Below are positions 1-5,747 of a stretch of 6,741 nt of DNA, in pieces. A model generated the notes under the pieces. It did no database searches. It saw only the letters and a program-made list of their open reading frames with translations, and was not told the DNA's origin. Position 1 is the stretch's first letter. Each line of letters begins with the position of its first letter. The stretch lies in NCBI GenBank assembly GCA_031287295.1, contig JAITTH010000134.1, forward strand, positions 1-6,741. Direction: 5' to 3'. Source of the stretch: Eubacteriales Family XIII. Incertae Sedis bacterium. GTDB taxonomy: Bacteria > Bacillota > Clostridia > Peptostreptococcales > Anaerovoracaceae. Both the position numbers and the translations under genes were made by a program.

Positions 1-1011
1 ATCGCCCGAAACGGCAATGACCTTGTCGGTTAGTGATTCGAGGAACAGCTGTTTGATGCCGAGTTTTCTGCCATGCACGGCAGCGCGACGAAGCAATCGA
101 CGCAGCACGTATCCCCTACCCTCATTGCTGGGAAGAATGCCGTCTGCAATCATAAAGGTTACCGAACGAATATGATCGGTAATGATGCGAATCGATTTAT
201 CTGTCGGTGCAGCACCATCCTTATATTCAACACCTGCAAGATCGGTTACACCTGCTAAAATGTGTCGAATCGTATCGATGTCAAAAATGGAATCCACCCC
301 TTGAACGATGCAAGCAAGGCGCTCAAGCCCCATACCCGTGTCGATATTGGGATGTGGAAGCGGCGTATAATTCCCGGCTTCATCACGGTTAAACTGCGTA
401 AACACATGATTCCAAAATTCGACATATCGATCACAGTCGCATCCCGGCTTGCAATCTTCTTTGTCGCATCCGTACTTTTCCCCGCGGTCAAAATAGATTT
501 CCGAACACGGACCACAAGGACCAATTCCGATTTCCCAAAAGTTATCTTCTTTGCCAAGGCGAACAATACGTTCCGGTGCGATTCCAATCTCGTTAACCCA
601 AATGTCATAGGCTTCATCATCGTCTAAATATACCGTCGCCCACAATTGTTCGAGTGGCATTTCAAGAATCCTCGTGATGAATTCCCAACCCCAAGCAAGG
701 GATTCCTTTTTGAAATAGTCACCGAATGAAAAATTTCCAAGCATTTCAAAAAAAGTTGCATGGCGCGATGTAATGCCGACATTTTCGAGATCGCCGGTAC
801 GGATACATTTCTGGCAAGTTGTCATGCGTTTGGATGGCGGTTCTTCAAGCCCGGCAAAATACGGTTTGAGCGGAGCCATTCCGGAGTTGATGACAAGTAA
901 GCTCTTATCGCTGCCCGGCACCAGAGAAAAGCTGGGTTGCGCATAATGCCCTTTTGAAACATAGAACGCGCGAAACATCTCTCTTAGTTCATTTAAACCG
1001 AATTTTTTCAT
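1..1011 (-). CDS. alaS: Alanyl-tRNA synthetase, N-terminal part (cut by window edge)
   Basis: Cytoplasmic class II aminoacyl-tRNA synthetase that charges tRNA-Ala with alanine using ATP. The 337 codons present cover the catalytic domain and the start of the tRNA-recognition region. The family is usually about 870-880 residues, so the editing and C-Ala domains lie beyond the left edge. Visible signatures are INSGMAPLKPYF (residues 41-52), the motif 2 region with CIRTGDLENVG and RHATFFEMLGNFSFGDYF (about 69-100), and motif 3 TGMGLERL (225-232). A cysteine-rich insertion (C182, C187, C191, C193) just before DRYVEFWN is typical of clostridial AlaRS and may bind zinc. The ATG at 1011 follows GGAGG (1017-1021) at 5 nt. 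The kinase stop lies 50 bp upstream. A weak TTACGA-17-TATCAT pair (1074-1079, 1051-1056) could give alaS its own promoter. No T-box leader is visible. The identification is secure. Confidence 0.97.
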   Translation of the reverse strand, partial: MKKFGLNELREMFRAFYVSKGHYAQPSFSLVPGSDKSLLVINSGMAPLKPYFAGLEEPPSKRMTTCQKCIRTGDLENVGITSRHATFFEMLGNFSFGDYFKKESLAWGWEFITRILEMPLEQLWATVYLDDDEAYDIWVNEIGIAPERIVRLGKEDNFWEIGIGPCGPCSEIYFDRGEKYGCDKEDCKPGCDCDRYVEFWNHVFTQFNRDEAGNYTPLPHPNIDTGMGLERLACIVQGVDSIFDIDTIRHILAGVTDLAGVEYKDGAAPTDKSIRIITDHIRSVTFMIADGILPSNEGRGYVLRRLLRRAAVHGRKLGIKQLFLESLTDKVIAVSGD

Positions 1012-1038
1012 TCATTCCTCCGTATTGTTTGATTCGTT

Positions 1039-1058
1039 TCCTGTGACAAAATGATAAA
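1039..1058. repeat. Direct repeat copy A, downstream of kinase gene
   Basis: A 20-bp sequence matching 3113-3132 at 18 of 20 positions in the same orientation; the 17-bp core TGTGACAAAATRATAAA differs at one base. It begins 4 bp beyond the kinase stop codon, in the kinase-alaS spacer. The two copies bracket the kinase gene almost exactly. The minus-strand reading contains TATCAT, so a duplicated promoter-like element is an alternative explanation. Confidence 0.6.
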
Positions 1059-1061
1059 GGG

Positions 1062-3104
1062 TTATAAGTACTTTCGTAAGATCTTGAGAACCTCTGCGAT
1101 ATTTAAGGGTTTTCCAAGATGGTCATCCATGCTAGCTTCGACGCCCTTTTCGACATCTTCCTTAAAAACGTTGGCGGTTAACGCGACAATCGGAATTGTT
1201 TTTGCCAACTCAGAATCGATTGCACGAATCTGCCGAGATGCTTCGTAGCCGTCCATGACAGGCATTTGAATATCCATGAGAATCAGATCGTATTTTTCAG
1301 GATTTTTCGTAAATAGGTCGAGCGCAATTTTGCCATTTTCCGCACATTCGATGATGGCGCCGGAAGACGCAAGCAGGTTCATTAGGATCTCGCGATTGAT
1401 TTCAACATCTTCCACAAACAATAGCGTCTTCCCTAAAAACTCATTTTCCAAGAGCGTCTCGTTGTTGCTGTTTTTTAATTCGATGTTCGCATGATTGCCA
1501 ACACGCATGGGAATGGTACAAACAAAACTCGAGCCCTCACCGGGTTTGGAGGTTACGGAAATGGTTCCCTTCAACAACTCGGTAATCGACTTGGTAATGG
1601 AAAGACCGAGTCCTGTGCCGCCATAGATACGTGTTGTGCTCGAATCGGCTTGCATAAAGGCTTGGAAAATCTTTTCGAGCTGTTCTTCCGACATCCCGAT
1701 TCCGTTATCGGAGACTGAAAGACGAAGGTGGAAAGAACCGTTCTCGTCAATGGAATCAATGCGAGACGCCGAAAACGTGATTCTCCCGGAGTCCGGCGTA
1801 AATTTCTCCGCATTGGAAAGTAAGTTTGTGCAAATCTGTGCAATTCGTTGGTCGTCACTTTCCAGAATCTCAGGAATGTTGTCATCGATATTGATCTCGA
1901 AAATATGTTTTTTCTCCTGCATACGGAAGGCAATTACATTTTGAACACGTTGAATCATATCCCTGAAGTTGAAGTCGATGAAACACAGTTCCAACTTATT
2001 GGCTTCAATCTTCGAGATATCGAGGATGTCATTGATGATTCCAAGCAAGTGCTTCGAAGCTTCGCCAATTCTCTCAAAACAATAGTTTTTATTCTCGGTG
2101 TCCTCGGCGTCTTCCCCGATTGCCGACATGCCGATAATCGTATTCATGGGGGTACGAATTTCATGGCTCATGTTGGAAAGAAAATCACTTTTTGTTTTAC
2201 TGGCTGCTTCTGCACTTTGTTTGGCTTCCATGATTTCGGTGATGTCGGTAGCTTCGATAAACCGCCCTTTTGAAGGGCCATGAAGTATGTCCGATACGAT
2301 TTTGTAGTACAGAATTTTGTTGTTGAAAGAAAACATAAAATTCTCTTCAAAATACCCGTCACTTGAAAAAATGGCATCCATTTCATTCTGGAAGGTCGGA
2401 ATAGAAACCACTTCCCGGATATTTCTCCCGGTTGCCTCTGTTTGTGTAGATACGGTTTGTATCATCTGGATAAAAGCATCACTGATGTATTCGATTTTGC
2501 CGTTTTCGTCCGTAAGTGCGATAAAATTGGGGGTTGTACTAAAAAGCGTGATAAAACTGTTTTCTGCCTTGTTGGCCCGGTTATTTTTATCGATGGCAAA
2601 GCTCATCAGAAGCAGGATGAGAATGCAGGTTGCGAAGAACAGGAGGCAATGCACCCAAAGATCGGACATCGGTATTCCCCCATTCTGTGCACTCGTAAAT
2701 GGTAGGCGTTTCAAGACAAGAACGAGGGTCAGAATGTTGGCAAAAACGATATAGAGAATCAAACCGCGTTTGTTCATATAAAGTGCGCTGATCACGCAAA
2801 CGCAATGCATTACAGGGAAATAGAAACTCCAACTATGGATGAGTATAGAAGCAATTGCGTTGCATCCCGCAATAAAAATAGGCAAGAAATAAGGGGGACT
2901 TAGGTATTTTATCTTGATGTGGTTTCGAAAACCAATGTAAACATAAATGACTAAAATACTTGAAACAGATACGATTAGCCTAAAATATTCTTCGGCCATC
3001 GCTGCCAAGACTACACGAAGAAGCATAAACGCAAGCAAAGATACGAGAATGATGCGATTTGCAAGTTTATTATATAAGGTATCAAACTCTTTACTTGAAC
3101 TCAT
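1062..3104 (-). CDS. Membrane-bound hybrid sensor histidine kinase (6 TM, PAS, HisKA, HATPase_c, REC)
   Basis: Two-component sensor that would autophosphorylate on His and pass the phosphate to its own receiver Asp. Numbering is for a 680-residue protein. About six hydrophobic segments fill residues 18-170 with short loops, so there is no large extracellular sensor. A PAS-like domain (about 182-290, with LTDENGKIEYISDAF) and a short helical linker follow. HisKA has SHEIRTP with H314. The ATPase domain has N431 in the N box, DNGIG from D466 and GGTGLGL from 495. The C-terminal receiver (about 558-680) has the acidic pair E565/D566, phospho-acceptor D611 in LMDIQMPVMDG, T643 and K665. No HPt or output domain is present, so the downstream partner is unknown. 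The start at 3104 is preferred because GAGG lies 6 nt upstream; an in-frame ATG at 3116 (684 residues) lacks an SD. All catalytic residues appear intact. Its signal is unknown. Confidence 0.95.
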   Translation of the reverse strand: MSSSKEFDTLYNKLANRIILVSLLAFMLLRVVLAAMAEEYFRLIVSVSSILVIYVYIGFRNHIKIKYLSPPYFLPIFIAGCNAIASILIHSWSFYFPVMHCVCVISALYMNKRGLILYIVFANILTLVLVLKRLPFTSAQNGGIPMSDLWVHCLLFFATCILILLLMSFAIDKNNRANKAENSFITLFSTTPNFIALTDENGKIEYISDAFIQMIQTVSTQTEATGRNIREVVSIPTFQNEMDAIFSSDGYFEENFMFSFNNKILYYKIVSDILHGPSKGRFIEATDITEIMEAKQSAEAASKTKSDFLSNMSHEIRTPMNTIIGMSAIGEDAEDTENKNYCFERIGEASKHLLGIINDILDISKIEANKLELCFIDFNFRDMIQRVQNVIAFRMQEKKHIFEINIDDNIPEILESDDQRIAQICTNLLSNAEKFTPDSGRITFSASRIDSIDENGSFHLRLSVSDNGIGMSEEQLEKIFQAFMQADSSTTRIYGGTGLGLSITKSITELLKGTISVTSKPGEGSSFVCTIPMRVGNHANIELKNSNNETLLENEFLGKTLLFVEDVEINREILMNLLASSGAIIECAENGKIALDLFTKNPEKYDLILMDIQMPVMDGYEASRQIRAIDSELAKTIPIVALTANVFKEDVEKGVEASMDDHLGKPLNIAEVLKILRKYL

Positions 3105-3110
3105 AGTAAG

Positions 3111-3114
3111 CCTC
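3111..3114 (-). promoter_or_regulatory. Ribosome binding site deciding the kinase start
   Basis: On the minus strand GAGG is followed by a 6-nt spacer and the ATG at 3104. The alternative in-frame ATG at 3116 overlaps this site and is preceded only by T-rich sequence ending TTTTGTCAC, with no purine-rich SD. This favours the shorter, 680-residue kinase. Confidence 0.6.
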
Positions 3115-3132
3115 ATGTGACAAAATAATAAA
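3113..3132. repeat. Direct repeat copy B, upstream of kinase gene
   Basis: Partner of the repeat at 1039-1058, with 18 of 20 identical bases, same orientation and an offset of 2074 bp. It lies immediately upstream of the preferred kinase start at 3104 and overlaps the rejected ATG at 3116 and part of the ribosome binding site. The unit between the copies contains only the kinase gene. The minus strand reads TATTAT where copy A has TATCAT. Confidence 0.6.
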
Positions 3133-3181
3133 ACGGTTTCAAGCGATCTATGTCGGGTGTTACTGTGTTAGGCAGCTTTGA

Positions 3182-3196
3182 CATAGCACCACTATG
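3182..3196. repeat. Small inverted repeat in kinase leader
   Basis: CATAG-CACCA-CTATG is a 5-bp inverted repeat with a 5-nt centre, located about 23-37 nt into the predicted kinase leader. The 3182-3186 arm, extended to GACATAG (3180-3186), can instead pair with CTATGTC at 3148-3154, so two stems would exclude each other. The arms are short and could arise by chance. The site could be an operator, an RNA structure or nothing. Confidence 0.3.
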
Positions 3197-3225
3197 CCCA
3201 AACGCACCACCTTATATTACCCCGA

Positions 3226-3255
3226 ATTATATCACTTGAAACTCATGGACTGCAA
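3226..3255 (-). promoter_or_regulatory. Predicted promoter of the kinase gene
   Basis: The minus strand has a perfect TATAAT (3226-3231) preceded by TG at the extended -10 position (TGATATAAT), and TTGCAG (3250-3255) as a weak -35 element with an 18-nt spacer. Transcription would begin near 3219, giving about 115 nt of leader before the start at 3104. The promoter lies downstream of the dehydrogenase hairpin, so the kinase is probably a separate transcription unit. Confidence 0.6.
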
Positions 3256-3299
3256 TGGAGCAAATTTTGCGATAAGCAAGACCGCACAACCTCAATGAA

Positions 3300-3330
3300 T
3301 AAAGACGGAGATAGAGGATCTCCGTCTTTA
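3300..3330 (-). terminator. Rho-independent terminator-like hairpin after the aldehyde dehydrogenase
   Basis: A perfect 12-bp stem, AAAGACGGAGAT at 3301-3312 pairing with ATCTCCGTCTTT at 3318-3329, plus one outer T-A pair, encloses a 5-nt loop. It lies 35 nt beyond the dehydrogenase stop. On the minus strand the 3' arm ends in a U-rich but broken stretch (CUUUAUUCAUU), so termination may be incomplete. No plus-strand gene enters from the left, so the minus-strand role is the likely one. Confidence 0.75.
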
Positions 3331-3364
3331 ACCGAGTCTGTTTTATGGCTACGAAATCGTAAAA

Positions 3365-4738
3365 TTAGAGTGCCCAGAGCTCCTCATCGCTCAGCTTGAG
3401 ACCCGGAGCATCCGGAATTTCATAAGCGATGCGACTTACGTTGACGAGGTGCTTCCACCAGAGGTTTTCGCTGATGGAGTTGTTACCCCAAGATCCGCAA
3501 CCGAGTGTTCCTGTCGGGTTCAGTCCATTGGCAAGCGTTCCGCCAAGGCTGTTGGAACCAATCTGGTTTACGACGAAACGGGATACGCTGATTCTTTCAG
3601 CAGCATATTCGACGTTTGCCGGGGTGTTGGAATGGAGTGCACAGCTGTGACCGGTTCCTTCGTTGTTGATGTTTGTCGCAGCATGGTCAACACAATTTTC
3701 CCAAGTTGTATAAGGTGCAAGCGCCAATACCGGGAACAGCTTTTCTTTGCAGAGCGTTTCGTCTGCACCAAACTTATCGACTTTAACAACAAGAAGACGT
3801 GTATCTTCCGGTACTTCAATTCCTGCGCCCTTTGCAATGAGGTAAGGTTTGATTCCGACAGCATCCTTGTTCAGTGCGCCACCCGGGAATACGAAATCGC
3901 GAAGCTTTGAAACTTCTGCCGGATCTGTAATGACATAAGCACCCTGTGCCGCAAATTTTGCAGCGACTTCTTCGACCTTCGCTTCCGGTACGTGAATGGT
4001 CTGTTCACAAGTACACAGAACGCCATTGTCATAAGTACGACCGGTGATGGTCTTGGTAATGGCACTGTCGAAGTCTGCATCAGCATCCCAGAGGCTTTGA
4101 ACATTACCTGCGCCAACGCCGAATGCCGGCTTACCGCTTGAATATACAGCTTTAACCATCATGGGACCACCGGTTGCAATGGAAGAATCGCAGGAGCTCA
4201 TGATCAGTCCGGAAACTTCGATGGAAGCTTCGCCGACAACCTGAATCAGATCTTCCGGTGCGCCGACTGCTTTCAGTGCTTCTCTCATGATGCGGACGGT
4301 TTCTTTTCCGGATTCAAATGCGCTTGGATGCGGGCACACGATAATCGCGTTGCCGCCCTTAAGTGCGATCATAGAATTGTGAATCGGGGTCATGATCGGA
4401 TTGGTTACAGGAGTAATAGCGCCAATAACACCAATCGGTTTTGCGACTTCTACGAGTCCTTCTTCCGGGATACGACGGATAACGCCACGACTTGGAACGC
4501 CCTTAAGCTTGTACCAAGTGACTTTCGGTTTCCCCATGTTCTTTGCGATTTTATCGTTCACGTTGCCCATCTTTGTTTCTGCAACAGCCATTTCCGCAAG
4601 CGGTTTCGCATTGTCATAAATGGCTTTGCCGATCGCCTGAACAGCTCTATCTACCTGTTCCTGCGAAAAGCCCTCAAAAATTTTCTGAGCTGCTCGTGCT
4701 CTTGTGATCAACTCATTTACTTGTTCCTGTGCTGTCAT
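3365..4738 (-). CDS. CoA-acylating aldehyde dehydrogenase (SucD/EutE/AdhE N-domain type)
   Basis: A 457-residue NAD(P)-dependent enzyme of the aldehyde dehydrogenase superfamily, CoA-acylating branch, expected to interconvert an aldehyde and its acyl-CoA. Visible are a cofactor-binding segment PIGVIGAITPVTNP (101-114), NAIIVCPHPSA (130-140), ATGGPMMVKA (188-197) with GVGAGNV (207-213), the catalytic cysteine region DNGVLCTCEQ with C242 (C244 close by), EKLFPVLA (332-339), and the C-terminal block GTLGCGSWGNNSISEN (410-425) shared with SucD and the aldehyde domain of AdhE. The length fits a stand-alone acylating enzyme; the alcohol dehydrogenase half of AdhE is absent. The N-terminus aligns with AdhE, with no extra microcompartment-targeting extension. 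The ATG at 4738 follows AAAGGAG (4746-4752) at 7 nt. Succinate semialdehyde, acetaldehyde and sulfoacetaldehyde are all possible substrates; the sequence alone does not decide. The LuxR-type gene 119 bp upstream is a plausible regulator. Confidence 0.93.
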   Translation of the reverse strand: MTAQEQVNELITRARAAQKIFEGFSQEQVDRAVQAIGKAIYDNAKPLAEMAVAETKMGNVNDKIAKNMGKPKVTWYKLKGVPSRGVIRRIPEEGLVEVAKPIGVIGAITPVTNPIMTPIHNSMIALKGGNAIIVCPHPSAFESGKETVRIMREALKAVGAPEDLIQVVGEASIEVSGLIMSSCDSSIATGGPMMVKAVYSSGKPAFGVGAGNVQSLWDADADFDSAITKTITGRTYDNGVLCTCEQTIHVPEAKVEEVAAKFAAQGAYVITDPAEVSKLRDFVFPGGALNKDAVGIKPYLIAKGAGIEVPEDTRLLVVKVDKFGADETLCKEKLFPVLALAPYTTWENCVDHAATNINNEGTGHSCALHSNTPANVEYAAERISVSRFVVNQIGSNSLGGTLANGLNPTGTLGCGSWGNNSISENLWWKHLVNVSRIAYEIPDAPGLKLSDEELWAL

Positions 4739-4757
4739 GAAAAATCTCCTTTCACAT

Positions 4758-4784
4758 AAAAAACCTACCTGTCAGAATGTAGGT
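4758..4784 (-). terminator. Hairpin plus T-run upstream of the dehydrogenase (attenuator or regulator-gene terminator)
   Basis: On the minus strand ACCTAC (4784-4779), a 10-nt loop containing CTGACAG, and GTAGGT (4768-4763) are followed by five more Ts to 4758, giving a T6 run. The stem is only 6 bp but perfect. It ends 5 nt before the dehydrogenase SD, and its 5' arm begins where the predicted transcript would start. It could terminate readthrough from the LuxR-type gene, attenuate the dehydrogenase, or act in DNA as an operator. Confidence 0.45.
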
Positions 4785-4791
4785 ACAATTA

Positions 4792-4820
4792 AATATACAA
4801 TCAAAAAAAATGAAATGCAA
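4792..4820 (-). promoter_or_regulatory. Predicted promoter of the aldehyde dehydrogenase
   Basis: The minus strand reads TTGCAT (4815-4820), a 17-nt spacer rich in T, then TATATT (4792-4797). The -10 matches consensus at 5 of 6 positions and the -35 at 3 of 6. The start of transcription would be near 4785, immediately ahead of the hairpin at 4784-4763. The weak -35 suggests an activated promoter, and the neighbouring LuxR-type protein is a candidate activator. Confidence 0.45.
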
Positions 4821-4857
4821 GGACTATTGTCATATTTTTCACACACTTTTTGTATTT

Positions 4858-5634
4858 TTAAGCAGATATGTTCAGTTCGTGCAGGATGCGGATCAGATTC
4901 GTGCGATTTTTCACATTCATTTTCGTGAGAATGCTGCGTATGTGTTTTTTAACGGTATGTTCTGATATCGCCAGCTTCTTCCCGATTTCATTGCTGTTGT
5001 AGCCGATGTAGATGAGATGGCATACATCCAATTCTCGGAATGTGAGACCGTATTCTTTGCTGAGAATAACCGTGTTTTCAATGCGATTGTGAACACGAAT
5101 GCCCGATGGATACGTCAAAGAGAGTTTTAAGGCGATATGATCTACCAAGACTTTGAGCGTCTGCGCATCCACATCGGAAAAAGGCGCATCTTCTTTTGTC
5201 CGGTATAGACTGATGATTCCATAAAAAATGTCGCCTCGGGATATTTTTGCGCTGAGAACATACTCAATTGTCTGCGGTAACATCCAGTCGATGTAGAAGG
5301 TGTCCGATTTGAGATAGGTTTTCCGAAGAGAATCTGCATCACAACTGAAAACCGACAGCAGGTCTTCGTTCTGATTCAACAGAGGATGCAAGGGGGCAAA
5401 GTATTGTATATAGGTCTGTACAAACTCCTCTTGAATTTCCTTGGAAACCGGAGCAAAAAAATTTGGTTTTCCGTTCGTCATAGATCCCAACAGAAAAAGA
5501 GAATGAGATTGCGTGATGATTTTGGAAAGTTGGTCAAGAAAACACTGACGTATTTCCGTCAGTCCACAGCGACGATTCATAAGCAGAACCATATGATTGA
5601 TCTGCTCCCATTTTGATGAATTAATGACCGTCAT
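4858..5634 (-). CDS. LuxR-type transcriptional regulator with GAF-like N-terminal domain
   Basis: A predicted DNA-binding regulator of 258 residues. The C-terminus (about 195-253) is a LuxR/NarL helix-turn-helix: LTFRELDV (197-204), YNSNEIGKKLAISEHTVKKHI (212-232, with E216, S224, T227, V228 and K229) and KMNVKNRTNL. The N-terminal 180 residues look like a GAF/PAS-type sensory domain, with RGDIFYGIISLYR followed by a closing helix (SDVDAQTLKVLVDHIALKL). There is no receiver domain with a phospho-acceptor Asp and no acyl-homoserine-lactone signature that I recognise, so a small ligand or metabolic signal is likely. The ATG at 5634 is chosen because GAGGG lies 4 nt upstream; a TTG at 5667 would add 11 residues but has no SD. 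It stands between the dehydrogenase and the divergent reductase and could control either or itself. The regulator class is secure; the target is inferred. Confidence 0.92.
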   Translation of the reverse strand: MTVINSSKWEQINHMVLLMNRRCGLTEIRQCFLDQLSKIITQSHSLFLLGSMTNGKPNFFAPVSKEIQEEFVQTYIQYFAPLHPLLNQNEDLLSVFSCDADSLRKTYLKSDTFYIDWMLPQTIEYVLSAKISRGDIFYGIISLYRTKEDAPFSDVDAQTLKVLVDHIALKLSLTYPSGIRVHNRIENTVILSKEYGLTFRELDVCHLIYIGYNSNEIGKKLAISEHTVKKHIRSILTKMNVKNRTNLIRILHELNISA

Positions 5635-5638
5635 GGTG

Positions 5639-5643
5639 CCCTC
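5639..5643 (-). promoter_or_regulatory. Ribosome binding site deciding the LuxR-type regulator start
   Basis: GAGGG on the minus strand is followed by CACC and the ATG at 5634. The upstream in-frame TTG at 5667 is preceded by TTGACATTTGAAAT, which has no SD and resembles a -35 region instead. The shorter protein is therefore preferred. Confidence 0.6.
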
Positions 5644-5676
5644 AAATTCAAATCCAATTTGTACCAAATTTCAAAT
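5643..5676. repeat. CAAATT repeat cluster and palindrome in the divergent spacer
   Basis: Two direct repeats, CAAATTCAAAT (5643-5653) and CAAATTTCAAAT (5665-5676), start 22 bp apart, about two helical turns. Overlapping the second is a perfect palindrome, AATTTG-TAC-CAAATT (5656-5670). The cluster abuts a consensus TTGACA on the minus strand (5676-5681), for which I see no good -10 partner. Together this looks like an operator region for the LuxR-type gene, possibly autoregulatory, but low-complexity AT sequence could mimic it. Confidence 0.4.
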
Positions 5677-5730
5677 GTCAAGAAATTATCATTCATAATA
5701 CTATATACTATTTATTAGAAACTTCGCAAC

Positions 5731-5739
5731 TGGTATGAT
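5731..5739 (+). promoter_or_regulatory. Extended -10 promoter of the aldo/keto reductase
   Basis: TGGTATGAT combines the TG-n extension with TATGAT (5734-5739, 5 of 6 to consensus). A weak TTTATT at 5711-5716 lies 17 nt upstream. Only 8 nt separate the -10 from the ATG at 5748, so transcription would begin at about 5746-5748 and give a nearly leaderless mRNA. An alternative -10-like TATACT at 5704-5709 would give a leader of about 30 nt, but no good -35 or SD accompanies it. Confidence 0.5.
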
Positions 5740-5747
5740 AGTGGAAT

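Noticed and set aside
262..627. Overlapping open frames of 121 codons on both strands inside alaS.
   Set aside because: The alaS frame has unbroken AlaRS motifs here. The other frames have no recognisable domain and no SD, and look like shadows.
1848..2754. Plus-strand open frames of 141 and 145 codons opposite the histidine kinase.
   Set aside because: They lie antisense to well-conserved kinase and PAS sequence, resemble no protein family and have no plausible start signals.
3187..3213. AAGGTGGTGCG in the kinase leader resembles part of the T-box consensus (AGGGTGGNACCGCG).
   Set aside because: The match is partial and lacks the ACC pairing bases. The predicted leader is too short for a T-box stem I, and no specifier loop or antiterminator could be drawn.
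3449..3910. Plus-strand open frame of 153 codons opposite the aldehyde dehydrogenase.
   Set aside because: It is antisense to a clearly conserved enzyme, has no SD or domain, and its composition is that expected of the complement.
3365..4738. Microcompartment-associated aldehyde dehydrogenase (EutE/PduP with encapsulation peptide).
   Set aside because: The N-terminus begins directly with the AdhE/SucD-like helix, without an extra amphipathic extension, and no shell protein gene is in the window.
5635..5667. An 11-residue longer LuxR-type regulator starting at TTG 5667.
   Set aside because: There is no SD before the TTG, the extra residues are encoded by the repeat-rich operator-like DNA, and the ATG at 5634 has GAGGG at proper spacing.
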